Source of the DNA: Isochrysis galbana
Taxonomy: Eukaryota > Haptophyta > Isochrysidales > Isochrysidaceae
NCBI GenBank assembly: GCA_018136815.1
Contig: CM030931.1
Coordinates: forward strand, 7,460,399 to 7,524,398
DNA: 64,000 nt
Reading direction: 5' to 3'
Position 1 is the first letter of the stretch, and each line of letters starts with the position of its first letter. Under the pieces are notes generated by a model. That model searched no databases. It saw only the letters and a list, made by a program, of their open reading frames with translations, and was not told the DNA's origin. Position numbers and translations under genes: made by a program. This document shows positions 51,573 through 61,378 of this stretch, piece by piece.

Positions 51573-52267
51573 CATAGTCCGAGTGACATATTGGCTGAGT
51601 AGATAGAGGCCGTCTACCCTAGGAATCTCGGCCAGACGGGTAATGGGCGACGTGGCGCATCTCCACCTTGGGGAACGCCATATCATTACATTCTCGCTGC
51701 GGTCCCATGCAGCTTTCTTCTCTCTTCTCCTTTGCAGAGTTCAAGATAACGTGAATGATACTAGACTCAGGTGAGAGGATGTTGGGCTCGATGCTATTGT
51801 CGGCGGTGCCAAAGACGCTACTACACCTCTTACCCGAATTCATTAGTTGTTTCAGTAGTGTGGTGCGGTTGGTGACCGCAGTACCACGTGGTGGCAGGTT
51901 CATTGCCCGGTGAGGCAATTCTCATCGATCATTTCTCATTTTTCGCGTGTCATCTCCAGTGAGCCCTCCGCCACTCTGTTACTATTGGTGATGTGCGCAG
52001 TACTGAGAGTGTTCCGTGCGTGTGAATGTAGTGGGATTTTCATCCAACGTACAAGTCTATCCATGCGCGCTCTCCCTGCGCTCTTGTTGACCCTCGCCGC
52101 CTCGCTCGACCCGCGCTGCGGCGCCGGGGCGATAGCACCCCTGGGTAAACTTAGGCAATATACTACTAGTCTGCCATCCACCTTTCTTCGGCCAAAAACG
52201 ACTCTGCTAGAAGATGAGAGCGATTATTCATGTTCATGAGTTTGCTGTTAGCTGTCATGATAATAAT
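51573..52267. other. Region between MIOS and the long direct repeat; two doubtful small frames
   Basis: A minus frame 51918-51619 (MPHRAMNLPPRGTAVTNRT) and a plus frame 52063-52239 (MRALPALLLTLAASLDPRCG) show protein-like composition. The second starts like a signal peptide and stops ~25 bases before the repeat, so it may be the first exon of a gene whose rest has been displaced. Neither is recognised. Confidence 0.3.
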
Positions 52268-52815
52268 AAAACATCTGAAGATTCGGGCTACTCACGCTAG
52301 CTATACGGGTCTACGTACTCACGGTACTCACTTACGACATCGCCTATACCCCAGTTTACTCACTCCCTTACACCACCCCCTTCATTCCTTTGTCTTTGGT
52401 ATCGGGGGGGGGGGGCCGCGTGCACTACAACGGGCCAAGTGCAGGGGGTGGGCTGGGGCAGACCTGCTGATGTGGTGTTCCTGTGGCAAAACAAACATAA
52501 ACGCCTGTTGCATGTGACACTTCGTGCCCCTGGGAGGTCTCGGCCCCCTCTTCTCGCGTGTTTTTCAAGTACCGCCGCGCTTTCGCGGCCTTCGTGTGTC
52601 GCTCGGGGTGTCGGCCTGTAAAGATACCGTAAACAGGCGTGAGTCTTAACTTTTCTTGGGTCAGATTGTGTCGTTTTTTGTCGTTCTTTTCTCGCGGTTC
52701 TCTTCGTTCTCTTACGGGCGTGCGGTGCCTGCGCGCGCCATGGCACCCCTCTGAGGGGACCCTCGGGTCCCCCCAGAGGGCCAGCTGGGCCAGCTCAGGG
52801 GGCAGTGGAGGCTGG
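52268..52815 (+). repeat. Long direct repeat, copy 2
   Basis: Near-identical to 12113-12655, including the GGCAAAACAAAC, CCCTGGGAGGTCTCGGC and ACCCTCGGGTCCCCCCAGAG blocks. It runs into module C (52740-52880) and then the second MGQY-like gene. The 12-kb copy runs into a LINE instead. Confidence 0.8.
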
Positions 52816-53017
52816 GGCTGAGCCCCTGGCCTCTCCTGCCTCTCCCTCGCTGGCCTCGCTGGCCCTGAGTGCCCTCCTGGCGGCTCAGGTGGTCTGTGGC
52901 TCAGTGGTAGAGTGGGGGGTCAGTACGATCGAGGGCCAGTGCAGGCGAATGCGTGCGGCGCGCGGCGCGCGCTCGGCGAGGGTCTGTGCCAGAGTGATGT
53001 CAGCTCAGCCCCTGCCA

Positions 53018-53656
53018 ATGAGGTTGAGTGTGCAGGCCCACCCAGGCCAGACATCTACACCCCGCTTCACTCTCCTCTTCCCCCACAAGCCTCGCTCCTT
53101 CACCACGGGCCAGTACTTTGTCTTCATCGCCAAGCGACTCGGTCACCGCACCTACGAGGAGATCCGCGCCCCAGCCTTCAAGTTCTGCGAACACATGGAG
53201 GAGGGCATGAGCGGCGCCATCCTGGCGATGCTGCTCGTCACAGCATCTGGCATGGGCCGTGGATGTGGAGACTTCCGCGTTGATCTGGCCAAGGAACGCT
53301 ACCCGTCGATGTGGGCACTCATCAAGCCTTACATGGGCCGTTGGTGCAAGGCAAACCTCATGCTCGTTGGCGACTACTCCGACGAGTACGACAGGCTCCC
53401 CAAGACCAAGTACATTGGAGACGAGGCCGCCGTCGCGTACCTCTGTATGGAATATATCATGGCTGAAACGAATCCCATGGTGCAAGTGCACCGAGCAGCT
53501 GGCAAACTCTACATGGAGAACAAGAAGGCCGTCCTCGCACGCGTCACGGACCTCGCCACCCAAGATCAGCCAAGCGACACCGTCGCCTGCCAGCAGAATG
53601 ACGAGGAAGAGGGATGTGAGAAAAAGACGAAGAAGATGAAAACTCAGCACGCGTAG
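53018..53656 (+). CDS. MGQY...VGDY-family-like protein, copy 2
   Basis: From an in-frame Met (MRLSVQAHPGQTS) the frame reaches TGQYFVFIAKRLGHRTYEE, where copy 1 has MGQYF; the canonical Met is therefore Thr here. The rest is close to copy 1: GAILAMLLVTASGMGRGCGD, GRWCKANLMLVGDYSDEYD and the tail EKKTKKMKTQHA. About five residues are missing after EYIMA. Downstream, on the other strand, is the CGTCAAAAGAGGG spacer and then the frame start relic at 53870-54005, the same arrangement as copy 1. Whether this copy is translated depends on the upstream Met. Confidence 0.5.
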   Translation: MRLSVQAHPGQTSTPRFTLLFPHKPRSFTTGQYFVFIAKRLGHRTYEEIRAPAFKFCEHMEEGMSGAILAMLLVTASGMGRGCGDFRVDLAKERYPSMWALIKPYMGRWCKANLMLVGDYSDEYDRLPKTKYIGDEAAVAYLCMEYIMAETNPMVQVHRAAGKLYMENKKAVLARVTDLATQDQPSDTVACQQNDEEEGCEKKTKKMKTQHA

Positions 53657-53689
53657 CTGGGGGTATAATAGACCAAAAAGAAAACAAAT

Positions 53690-54030
53690 AACCTGACAAT
53701 TATAATATTGAGCCTTGTGTATATACCAAAAAGAAAACAAATAACCTGGCCCTCTTTTGACGGAACGCGACTTTCCCTCCACCTGCCTCACGGCTCCTCC
53801 CGTCGTGCACTCAACTAAGTTTATACTTAGACGCGATGGAGCGCGCCGCCGCGATGTCGAACACGCGATGACTACTGGCTCGTAGGCAGAGGGCCGTTCG
53901 ATCGAGCCGGCAGCTGACGCGGCCGTGAAAGAGTCGTTGGTTGTTGCTTGCGGGAATATATCTGAGAGGTCATAGTAGGAGTCGGGTCGGACAGTGTCTG
54001 CCATCGAGGGCTAGGGACGAAGAGGGGGGT
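53690..54030 (-). mobile_element. Relic of the LTR-like unit's first open frame (fossil)
   Basis: The minus strand starts MADTVRPDSYYDLSDIFPQ at 54004, closely matching the frame at 21492. It continues into the CGCGTTCCGTCAAAAGAGGG spacer shared with 26640-26680. Only the last ~25 bases of the LTR-like leader are present. A tandem duplication (ACCAAAAAGAAAACAAATAA) lies at 53673-53750. Confidence 0.55.
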
Positions 54031-54300
54031 GGCCTAAGTAGTCGTGGTAACACCCAATCCTTCTAAACACTTTCTTGAGGGTTAGTACCTCTACTCTCAC
54101 TAGACTTGCACTAACACGCCGAGCCACGACATACATGACTGCACCAAGTCCCAAGGCACAAACAAACTAAGTGAGCACCTGATTATACCCATCCCCCCCT
54201 CGCAAGCCCCCGGCTCCCGTTAGAACTCCCCACAACCTCATTGGGGCCGCGGTCACTTCATCCACCCTCACTGCTCGCCGCCAACAAGCAAACGTAGGCC

Positions 54301-54440
54301 GGTCACTCACGCTTTTTAACAACTATTTTCCATCCCTCCTGGGTGTCCAAGGATTCCCCAGGGACCCCCCTTACCTGCCCCCCCTCCCCCCCCCCCCCCC
54401 CGCGAACCCCCTCTACCCCACGAAAATCCATGGCGTCGGT
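54301..54440 (+). repeat. Repeat R2, copy 3
   Basis: Core CTGGGTGTCCAAGGATTCCC and CAGGGACCCCCCTTACCTG; a C run follows at 54387-54402. Same orientation as the other two copies. Confidence 0.6.
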
Positions 54441-54649
54441 GAGTGACTCCCCCGCCTTGTCCGGCCCATGGAGGTCTATTTTGGGAGAATGGGAGGATTG
54501 CGCGCGTGAGGGAATCAAAGCAGTGAATGTCGGGCGAATCCCCATAAGAAACGCGGAGGTTCCGCGTCGGCCGATCGCCGGCTGTCGGCCTCGCAATGGC
54601 TGCCAGCTGGTGAGGACTAGTGAGTGACCGGGCTAGCAAACGATAGGCT

Positions 54650-54930
54650 CGCTCGTCAAGCATCGGAATCTTCGGAGTCGATTCCCTCCTCGTATCTCGA
54701 TGTGGGCGTGCCTCATGCAATCTCCAAGAGTGAGATGAGCCTTGCTCTGACAGGTGCGTGCCCATGGCGCGCGCCACGACCTGCTCTCAGGGGTCCTGAG
54801 GGGGCTCCCAAAGGGCTAGCCAGGCAGCGCAGGGGGCAGTGGAGGCTGGGGCTCAGCCCGCTGGCCTCTCTTGCCTCTCCCTCGCGTGCCTCGCCGGTCC
54901 TGAGTGCCCCCTACAGGCCTCTGTCCCTGT
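54650..54930 (+). mobile_element. AISKSE coding fragment followed by module C
   Basis: Encodes IPSSYLDVGVPHAISKSEMS (shared with 2166-2300 on the minus strand), then module C copy 3 with CAGTGGAGGCTGGGGCTCAG and TGCCTCTCCCTCGCGTGCC. The junction suggests one composite element. Confidence 0.45.
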
Positions 54931-55446
54931 CTGTATGGCGTTTGCGTTTGTGGTCCGTTCGTTGGAGGGCTTCCATGGGAGGTAGGGGTAGGGAGGTAAA
55001 TGCCGCGTGGGAAAGGAAGGGGATACTTCTTTGAGTAATCCGCCCGAGCAACACGCTACTCGCCAAAACTAACGCGGAAGTAGACGGAGTTGCTCCTATT
55101 CCAATGTACATGACTTCCTTTTTGTCGTGATCAAATTGTCGTAGGGTCCTCGTGGTTAGGCTCCTCTGCGCTACTTTTCAGCCACGGGCTGTTGCTCGGT
55201 AGCCAGCGTCACGCGTAGCGAGCGAGTGGGGCCATTGGGATATTTGCCCTATTCGGATCAAGATGTTTACGGCCTCGGCACATATTCTGATTCTAGTCAC
55301 CCGTCCTTTGGAGAAACCAAATTGAGGAGGACAGCAGCTCATAGGCGCCTACTGTTTCTCTTGCTCATTGATAGATCGCGACACGAGACTGGAGGAGAGC
55401 CTAGGCTCACGGAATGAGTTCACGCCGTTCTATTTTTGCTCTACGC
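54931..55446. other. Intergenic, 3' flank of the MDR gene
   Basis: No gene or named repeat is recognised. Confidence 0.4.
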
Positions 55447-56934
55447 TTATGTGCCGTCGTTGTTGCCAGTTATTTTGCGGTCCATTTGACGGACTTGTAC
55501 CACTACTTTCCCTGCGACACGTCCACTGCGTAGTCTTGCGATAGCATCAAGGCTTTCCTCGAAAGAGTAGACTCGTTCGACCACAGCACGAAGTTTGCCG
55601 GCTGCCATTTGGTCGGCAACACACGTGATGACCTCCGACGTCGGTGCACCCACCACAAAAGTGTATCGACCGCCACACCTGCACATTTAGCGCGGCCGCG
55701 TGATAGGGGAAGGCTTTGTATGCTGCGTAAGGCGAGCGTGCGAGTTTGAGGTGGATGCATAGTTGAGTGGCAACTCACGCATTTCTGATTGCGCCATTCA
55801 AGCTTCGTGAACCTGTGACAAAATTGAGTATCCATGCGCCGAGCTCGGATTGGAGGAATGTTTGGATACCAAAAGTGACAGTTCCCCGTGGTGGTTTCGA
55901 ATCTTCCATCCACAGACGGAGACCCTGAGACGCAATGGGCGAAGCCGAAAGCAAATGGGGGCAATGACTCGTCCCACAAGGACGTCCAGCAAAGACTGGC
56001 AACCTATTGCTGTGCATGAGGGTCTTTACTTGATGTTGCAGCTATGAGTGCACGAAGGCGGAAGCACGTGAAAATGCACGCATTGATGACAGCAAGCTAG
56101 GGGTTGCACCTCTGCGGTCGGCGGGGGCATGATAGATGCTAGCCCACCACCATGGGCGAGGAGCCTAGCACGCGCTAGGTCCCAAGTTTCATCGTCCGTA
56201 CCGACAAGTATGGCGTCGAAAGGTTGAGCTGATCCTTCCGAAATCTCATCAGCAAGGTCAAGCCACCACCTACGAGGCTTCCCATCCGCACCGCGATATT
56301 CGACAACACGATCAGCGCCGAGCGAGATGCACAGGGGTGACTTCGGGGCAGAGGCGGTCACGACCACCTCCTTAGCACCGAACATCCCCTTTGCGAGCTG
56401 TATGGCTGCAGTTCCGACTCCGCCAGCGCCGCACGTGATGAGGACGCGGGGCCCCTGCGAAATCGCGTTTGCTTCCCTGTCGGACAGAACTTCCGAGAGA
56501 CCGCATGATCGGAGCTGCTTGATTGCAGTGATAGCACAGAGAGGAAGACTGGCGCATTCAGCGTGCGTGAAGCCAGGGGGGCAACGGGCGCAGACTTCTG
56601 CATCCACGAGGACCCACTCGGCTAGGGTGCCTTTATCGAGCTGTGGAAGACCACGAATCATTCCAAAGACGTGAGTACCGGGCAAGAACGTCGGCTTTCG
56701 TCCCGCCTCGCCGCCCACTGCGACAACCGTGCCTGAAAAGTCGAACCCAATGACCCGCGGCCACTGGAATTTGAAGAGCAGAGCGTGTGCGCCGCCCGCA
56801 GTCTTGTAGTCAACCGGGTTGAGCCCGACCGCGTCGACGCGGACGAGGAGCTGGCCATCGGCCGGTGCGGGAGGCTGTGGCACCACATCCATTCGGATCT
56901 CTCCACGGTGGTGCGAGTAGACCACGGCACGCAT
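55447..56934 (-). CDS. Quinone-oxidoreductase-like medium-chain dehydrogenase (MDR)
   Basis: Exons 56934-56110, 55924-55779 and 55678-55447 join in matching phases across GT-AG introns (GAG|GTGCAA, AATGC|GTGAGT), giving 400 residues. The N-terminal GroES-like domain reads MRAVVYSHHRGEIRMDVV, LLVRVDAVGLNPVDYK and RVIGFDFSGTVVAVG. The Rossmann nucleotide site is VLITCGAGGVGTAAIQLAKG, with GADRVVEY after it. The C-terminal part in exon 3 (AAGKLRAVVERVYSFEESLD, then SGRVAGKVVVQV) closes the catalytic domain. The zinc-binding cysteines of alcohol dehydrogenases are not seen, so an NADPH-dependent zeta-crystallin-type reductase of quinones or enones is likely. No targeting peptide is visible. Complete. 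Confidence 0.9.
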
Positions 56935-57062
56935 TGCCTCGGGGAAGAGGAAGGCGGCGGCGGGCGGAGCGACCGGCGGCTCCGAGCGGGGCGTCCAGAA
57001 ATATTATGTGGCTGTTTAACTTGAGTTGTTTTGTAGGGGTTACTACTCCCGAGGGGAGAGAA

Positions 57063-57195
57063 AAAAACTTTTTAAATATTCTCGCCACGCCCGCGGACCT
57101 GCACATTTATCCCGTAGCCACGCCCGCTTCCCTTACCATTCCTCCCACCTGCCTTGCGGCTTGTCCCCTTGTGCTCTACTTAGGGGCTCGGTGTG
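57063..57195 (+). repeat. Leader repeat D, copy 2
   Basis: AAAAAAACTTTTTAAATATT then CTCGCCACGCCCGCGG, ending GTGCTCTACTTAGGGGCTC like copy 1, after which it diverges. Confidence 0.6.
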
Positions 57196-57734
57196 GTGTG
57201 TGGGGCTTCCGGTCTTCCGGTCGTGCATGCGCAACACGCAACACCGTCATTTTGATGGCTCGCGGCCAGCCGCGCACTGCATGCGCGCGAGAGGCTCGCA
57301 GCAGATGCCAGCAGGGGCGAGGTGGAGGGCGCAGGCGACGCGGTGCGCCCGCGTAGGGCTCTGTACTGCATGCCCAGGGGTAACCGTGCGCAGAGAACGC
57401 AGGCGCGTGTCGCACAGCGCGACCTCTGGTGTTCTTTTGTGGTCGACGTCGATTTCGCACGAGCGCGAAAACGTTTTCGGGTCCGTGTGTTGAAATGGCG
57501 TCGAAAATGTGCATATTTCTCATTGGATTCTGCCTAATATACCCATTACCAGTAGCATACCCTAATAATAAAGATCTCGTGATACAACCTAAAACCTCAA
57601 TCTTGACATCTTGACTTGGTGAATTTTCACCCTTAGAAGTTAAACGCCCTGGTTGACCGCCCTAGCACTCAGCAGCCACAAATTCGATGGGAAGATTTTC
57701 ATCGAATTCGTCGAGTCCATTCGATGTTGTGTGT
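57196..57734. other. Intergenic
   Basis: The phrase GACCGCCCTAGCAC at 57654-57670 relates to the GGGCGGTCAAAC scraps elsewhere. No gene is seen. Confidence 0.35.
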
Positions 57735-58010
57735 TGTGTTGCACCCTTGAGCGTCGACGCGCGCTGGTGTCATGGAGATGGCGGTGACCTCTCGGCGGGG
57801 TACCACGTTACACGTTAGAACTGCTTACTGCTTACAGAACTTATAGCGTCGTATGACATCTTGTTAGCTAGCATTCCTAGCCACATACACCGGACGAGCC
57901 ATGCGCCAACCGCGCACACCCCCATCGCGGGGTAGGGGTAGGGGCTCCGTTGCCATCGAAGGGCTACGGTCCCGCAGCACTAAGGTTATACCAGCACAAC
58001 AATAAAACTC
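57735..58010 (+). repeat. Repeat A, copy 2 (upstream of AKAP-like gene)
   Basis: GCACCCTTGAGCG, CTCTCGGCGGGGTACCACG, CTTGTTAGCTAGCATTC, ACACCGGACGAGCCATGCGC and CAGCACTAAGGTTATA. It ends ~360 bases before the start codon at 58369. Confidence 0.75.
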
Positions 58011-58368
58011 TGACGCGGCTGCTTAGCTTTCTGCTGTTCGGGGAAGATAAATATACTCTAGTCGATCTGCTCTCGATTCCGTCGAGGTCCTATCTTCTCT
58101 GTGCGGAGAGAAGGAAGAGAAGCGGATGCGATACTCGAGACAGAAGAAGGACGCGAGAGGGAAGCGGAGACACTGAGGGCGGCAGCGGATCTCTCTCTCA
58201 GTGGATCGATCCCCTCTCTCTCTCTCCTCGGGAAGAGTGTGTCAGATTTACTTTAGCTGCTGCGCGGCTCCGACAACGGGCAACGAGGCCGAATAGCCGA
58301 ATAGGGAGGTGCCTCGATTGGATTGAGGCGGGAGGGGCGGGGGGGGCGGGCAGGGTGGTGAGCAGCGG

Positions 58369-58978
58369 ATGGGGTGCGCTTGTAGCCGGCCCGAGGAGGC
58401 GCTTGATGGCCCTTCCGGCGACGAGAAGAAAGGTGCCGTCCGCGTCGACGGCGAGAGAGACGTGGCGGTACAGCCGGCCGGCACGACCATCAGCACGGGT
58501 GCAGCCTCACTCAGCCTGGGCAGCTCCTCGCAAGACAACGCTAAGGGCGATCTCTGTCTCTCTGTCCTCCCTCGTCTTGTCTCGGCTGCCTGCCCACCCC
58601 CTCTCCCCCCTCTTGCAGAGGACTCGTCAGCAGCCGATGAGATTGCCGAGAAGATCGTCAAGACTGTTATGTCAGCTGCCCACGAATACATTGCAAGTAC
58701 GAATGGCATGGCCTAATGTTGCAACACACAAGCTTGAGCGAAGTGTTCACCATAGATCTTCTCCCGATTGAGCAAAGTGTTGACCATAGATCATCTCCTG
58801 AACACTTGTCCACGCTCCGCTCACAGGCATCGACACAGCAGCCACTGATCAAAGAGCCTGGTATGATAATACAGGCTCAGCAGCCGACTTGGATGACGTC
58901 AACGTCGACGATCAGCTGGCACGGGACATAGCGAAGCGGGTGGTTGATGACGCGATGCAGACAACAACAGGCACGTGA
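58369..58978 (+). CDS. Small dual-acylated AKAP-like protein
   Basis: Exons 58369-58546, 58619-58696 and 58827-58978 give 135 residues in consistent phases. The N-terminus MGCACSRPEE is a classic myristoylation-plus-palmitoylation signal (Gly2, Cys3, Cys5), so membrane attachment is expected. Two amphipathic helices follow: DEIAEKIVKTVMSAAHEYIA and DDQLARDIAKRVVDDAMQ. Both follow the spacing of hydrophobic pairs seen in A-kinase anchoring helices that dock the RII dimerisation domain (A-x-x-I-V-x-x-V-M-x-x-A and A-x-x-I-A-x-x-V-V-x-x-A). Intron 1 appears to have a GC donor (AAGG|GCGATC) and is 72 bases without a stop, so its retention would keep the frame; its 3' pyrimidine tract is long. Intron 2 (GTACGA...CACAG) contains a ~33-base tandem duplication. 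No catalytic domain. Function is inferred from motifs only. Confidence 0.65.
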
Positions 58979-59576
58979 AGCGACCCTTCCCCCAAACAAA
59001 TCAAGCCGTTACTGGATGCACAGCTACGCCAGCTGTACAGTGCCCGCGTCATAGATAGGAAACCGCCCTCGGCGCTGACGCATACTTTCATCTTGGATGT
59101 ATAGGAGACTCAACGAGCGTAACCACTTCCCTAGATCCACAATGAAATTGTGCGCTTCCCTAGGTCCACAATGAAATTATACATGTGTCTTTCAGACATG
59201 TGCATGTTTGCTTCACGTAATTCGCTTCGACAACGGCACGAATGGGACAAGTGGGCAGGATACAACCTCTTGATCTCTCGAGATGATCCCCAAAGTTCCT
59301 ACACGCCAATCATGGCGCAACTCTGCTGATGGCAGCAAGACGAGGGGATTGCACTGAGACCACGGCAAGATTCGTCGAGGACAACGGCAATGCTTGAGAA
59401 ATAGGGATACTGCCATTGTTGAGCACGCGTTCTCACCACGGATTTGCCACAAGGTGCCCCATATCCACCGCCACCTCTCGCATTCAGTTGAGGAATAGGG
59501 TCACGTTTTTTTTCCTTTGCGCCTTTGTGTTTCTAATTTCGTCGCATCATGACTCTGTGATAAAATTAAAAAATTA
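58979..59576. other. Intergenic
   Basis: A short tandem duplication (TAGGTCCACAATGAAATT-type) lies at about 59134-59180. Nothing else is recognised. Confidence 0.4.
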
Positions 59577-59690
59577 ATGTTATATCCTAGCCAACCCCAC
59601 TAGCTAATTGGACACAACGTTTTAGTCCCGGAATCCCACCATGCCTGACGAGCTAGGTGTCCCAGTGATACCGGGGGGACCCAATTTGTC
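59577..59690 (+). repeat. Repeat B, copy 3
   Basis: TTATATCCTAGCCAACCCCA, TAATTGGACACAACG, CCCGGAATCCCACCATGCC and ACGAGCTAGGTGTCCCAGTG. It stops matching after the GGGG run. Confidence 0.7.
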
Positions 59691-59904
59691 GATTCTGCAA
59701 ATTAAACGCGGAATCATCCACCCACTTAGGGTCTTAGGGTACTGCACAGCACTAGATAACATATTCGAAACGTTCAATGACATAACGGAGACTTCACTCC
59801 GTCGCGACTCGTCACAACTCCCATAGACAAAGCCACCGATAGGCTCTTCATAATGCCCGACAACGCCGCGTCGCACTCCAGAGAAATGCTATACCTACTA
59901 TAAT

Positions 59905-60070
59905 AATTAAACCTTTTAATAGTCTCACCGCACACGCGGCCGTGGACCCTCTACTTTCTACTCACGTAGGAAAACTTTCTACACCCCCAGTGGCACTCCC
60001 CCGGCCCTTCTCCCCCCGCCATTAAGGCGACTCCCCCCGTGCACTACTAGGGGGATAGGGGTGAAGGGCT
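59905..60070 (+). repeat. Leader repeat D, copy 3
   Basis: AAACCTTTTAATAGTCTCACC, then a diverged middle and GTGCACTACTAGGGGGATAG. Confidence 0.5.
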
Positions 60071-60267
60071 TAGATATGGTCCGGTGGCCCGCGCCTCCCC
60101 CCGGTGATCATTCCCCCCCTTCCTCCTGTGTCAGTGGGCGGCCACAGCCCCGACTTATCCTGTAAACAGAGGTGCGGGACTTACACCTATTTTTCGGTGA
60201 GCGGAGCTCTCGCTCCGCCCACCCCCTTCTCCGCGCTCTCTCTCCCCTCTGCTGCGGCACGCGCGAT

Positions 60268-60440
60268 GGCGCGCCTGCGGCAAGCCTGCAGCTGCCCCTG
60301 GCGACCCTGGAGGCTCTTGGAGGCCAGCTCTGGGGGCAGAGGAGGCTGGGGCTGGGCCCTGGCCTCCCCTGCCTCTCCCTCGTTGGCGCTCCTGAGCTTC
60401 TGGGCCCCCCACTCTGCACCTGTCTGCCTGTCGACCAGGG
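60268..60440 (+). repeat. Module C, copy 4
   Basis: ATGGCGCGCCTGCGGC, GGAGGCTGGGGCTGGGCCCT and CCTGCCTCTCCCTCGTTGGC, then a region resembling 22690-22710. Confidence 0.55.
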
Positions 60441-60529
60441 GGGGAGGGGGGGTTGGGGTTGGAGCGATGGACTGGCCACGAGGGCTCCGAAAAAAAACAC
60501 TGTTCCTGTGCTTCACAGCTAGGGTTCAC

Positions 60530-60683
60530 CCCAAATGGAGTTGCCCGACCCCATCCACAATTCCCCATTCACCCGACTCCCGGCGGGGAGAAGGGCCAAA
60601 GCGTCGCGATTGCCGCCGGTGCCGCTCGCGACGGAGTGACGGAGTGGTTCAGAGCCCTCCGGCTCCGGCAACGCTCGACTCGA
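60530..60683 (+). repeat. Repeat E, copy 2
   Basis: ACCCCAAATGGAGTTGCCCG, CCGACTCCCGGCGGGGAGAA and CAGAGCCCTCCGGCTCCG match 22950-23115. Confidence 0.65.
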
Positions 60684-60957
60684 CAGTTACACCCTTGAAC
60701 GGCGTCGTCGAGCGCGCTAGTATTGTAGGAGCTGGAGTAGTCTCTCGTCTCTCGGCGGGGATACCACGTTAGAAATTGTAGTCTTGTAGAGCGTCTTGTT
60801 GGCTAGCATCCCTAGCCACATACACATACACCGGACGAGCCATGCGCCAACCGCGCACACCCCCATCGCGGGGGAGGGGCTCTGCTGCCGATGAGGCACG
60901 GTCCCTCAGCACTCGGATTAAACTTGGACAACTAGAAAGCTCCGACTCTGACTGCTA
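60684..60957 (+). repeat. Repeat A, copy 3 (upstream of the TraB gene)
   Basis: TTACACCCTTGAACGGCG, TCTCGGCGGGGATACCACG, TTAGAAATTGTAGTCTTGTA, ACACCGGACGAGCCATGCGC and CTCCGACTCTGACTG. It ends ~420 bases before the start codon at 61379. Confidence 0.75.
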
Positions 60958-61378
60958 GGAGTACCAAACAAGACAACAGAAAGCTCTGACGACAAGGGTT
61001 TGACGGTCAAACTCGGATGATCGAATTCCTCTGCGGCAGAGAGAGAACCTAAAGAGCCGTCCGTGTGGGTCAGTCCGGTCGGACTGCGACGTGAGAATGG
61101 GGGAGGGGAGGGGAGGGGGGGGGCATCAGAGAGGAAAACAGTGAAAAAGTCGTAGGAGTACTCCTCCCTACACGTGTGTAAGAGGATGTGTGTGCGTGTG
61201 TATGTACATGTACTCCATGTGTCTTATATCTAAGAGAGAGAGAGGGGAGGGAGAGGGAGAGAGAGAGGGAGAGAGAGAAGGGGAGGGAGGGAGGGAGGGA
61301 GGGGGCGGCCTGCGAGTTCGCCGCGTTCCTCTTGCCTTTCAGCCCTGCGACTCCACCCGCCACCAGGCCGCAGCGCCG

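Noticed and set aside
52063-52239. Complete secreted 58-residue protein
   Set aside because: Signal-like start, but no homologue is recognised and it ends beside a repeat; may be a broken first exon. Not called as a gene.
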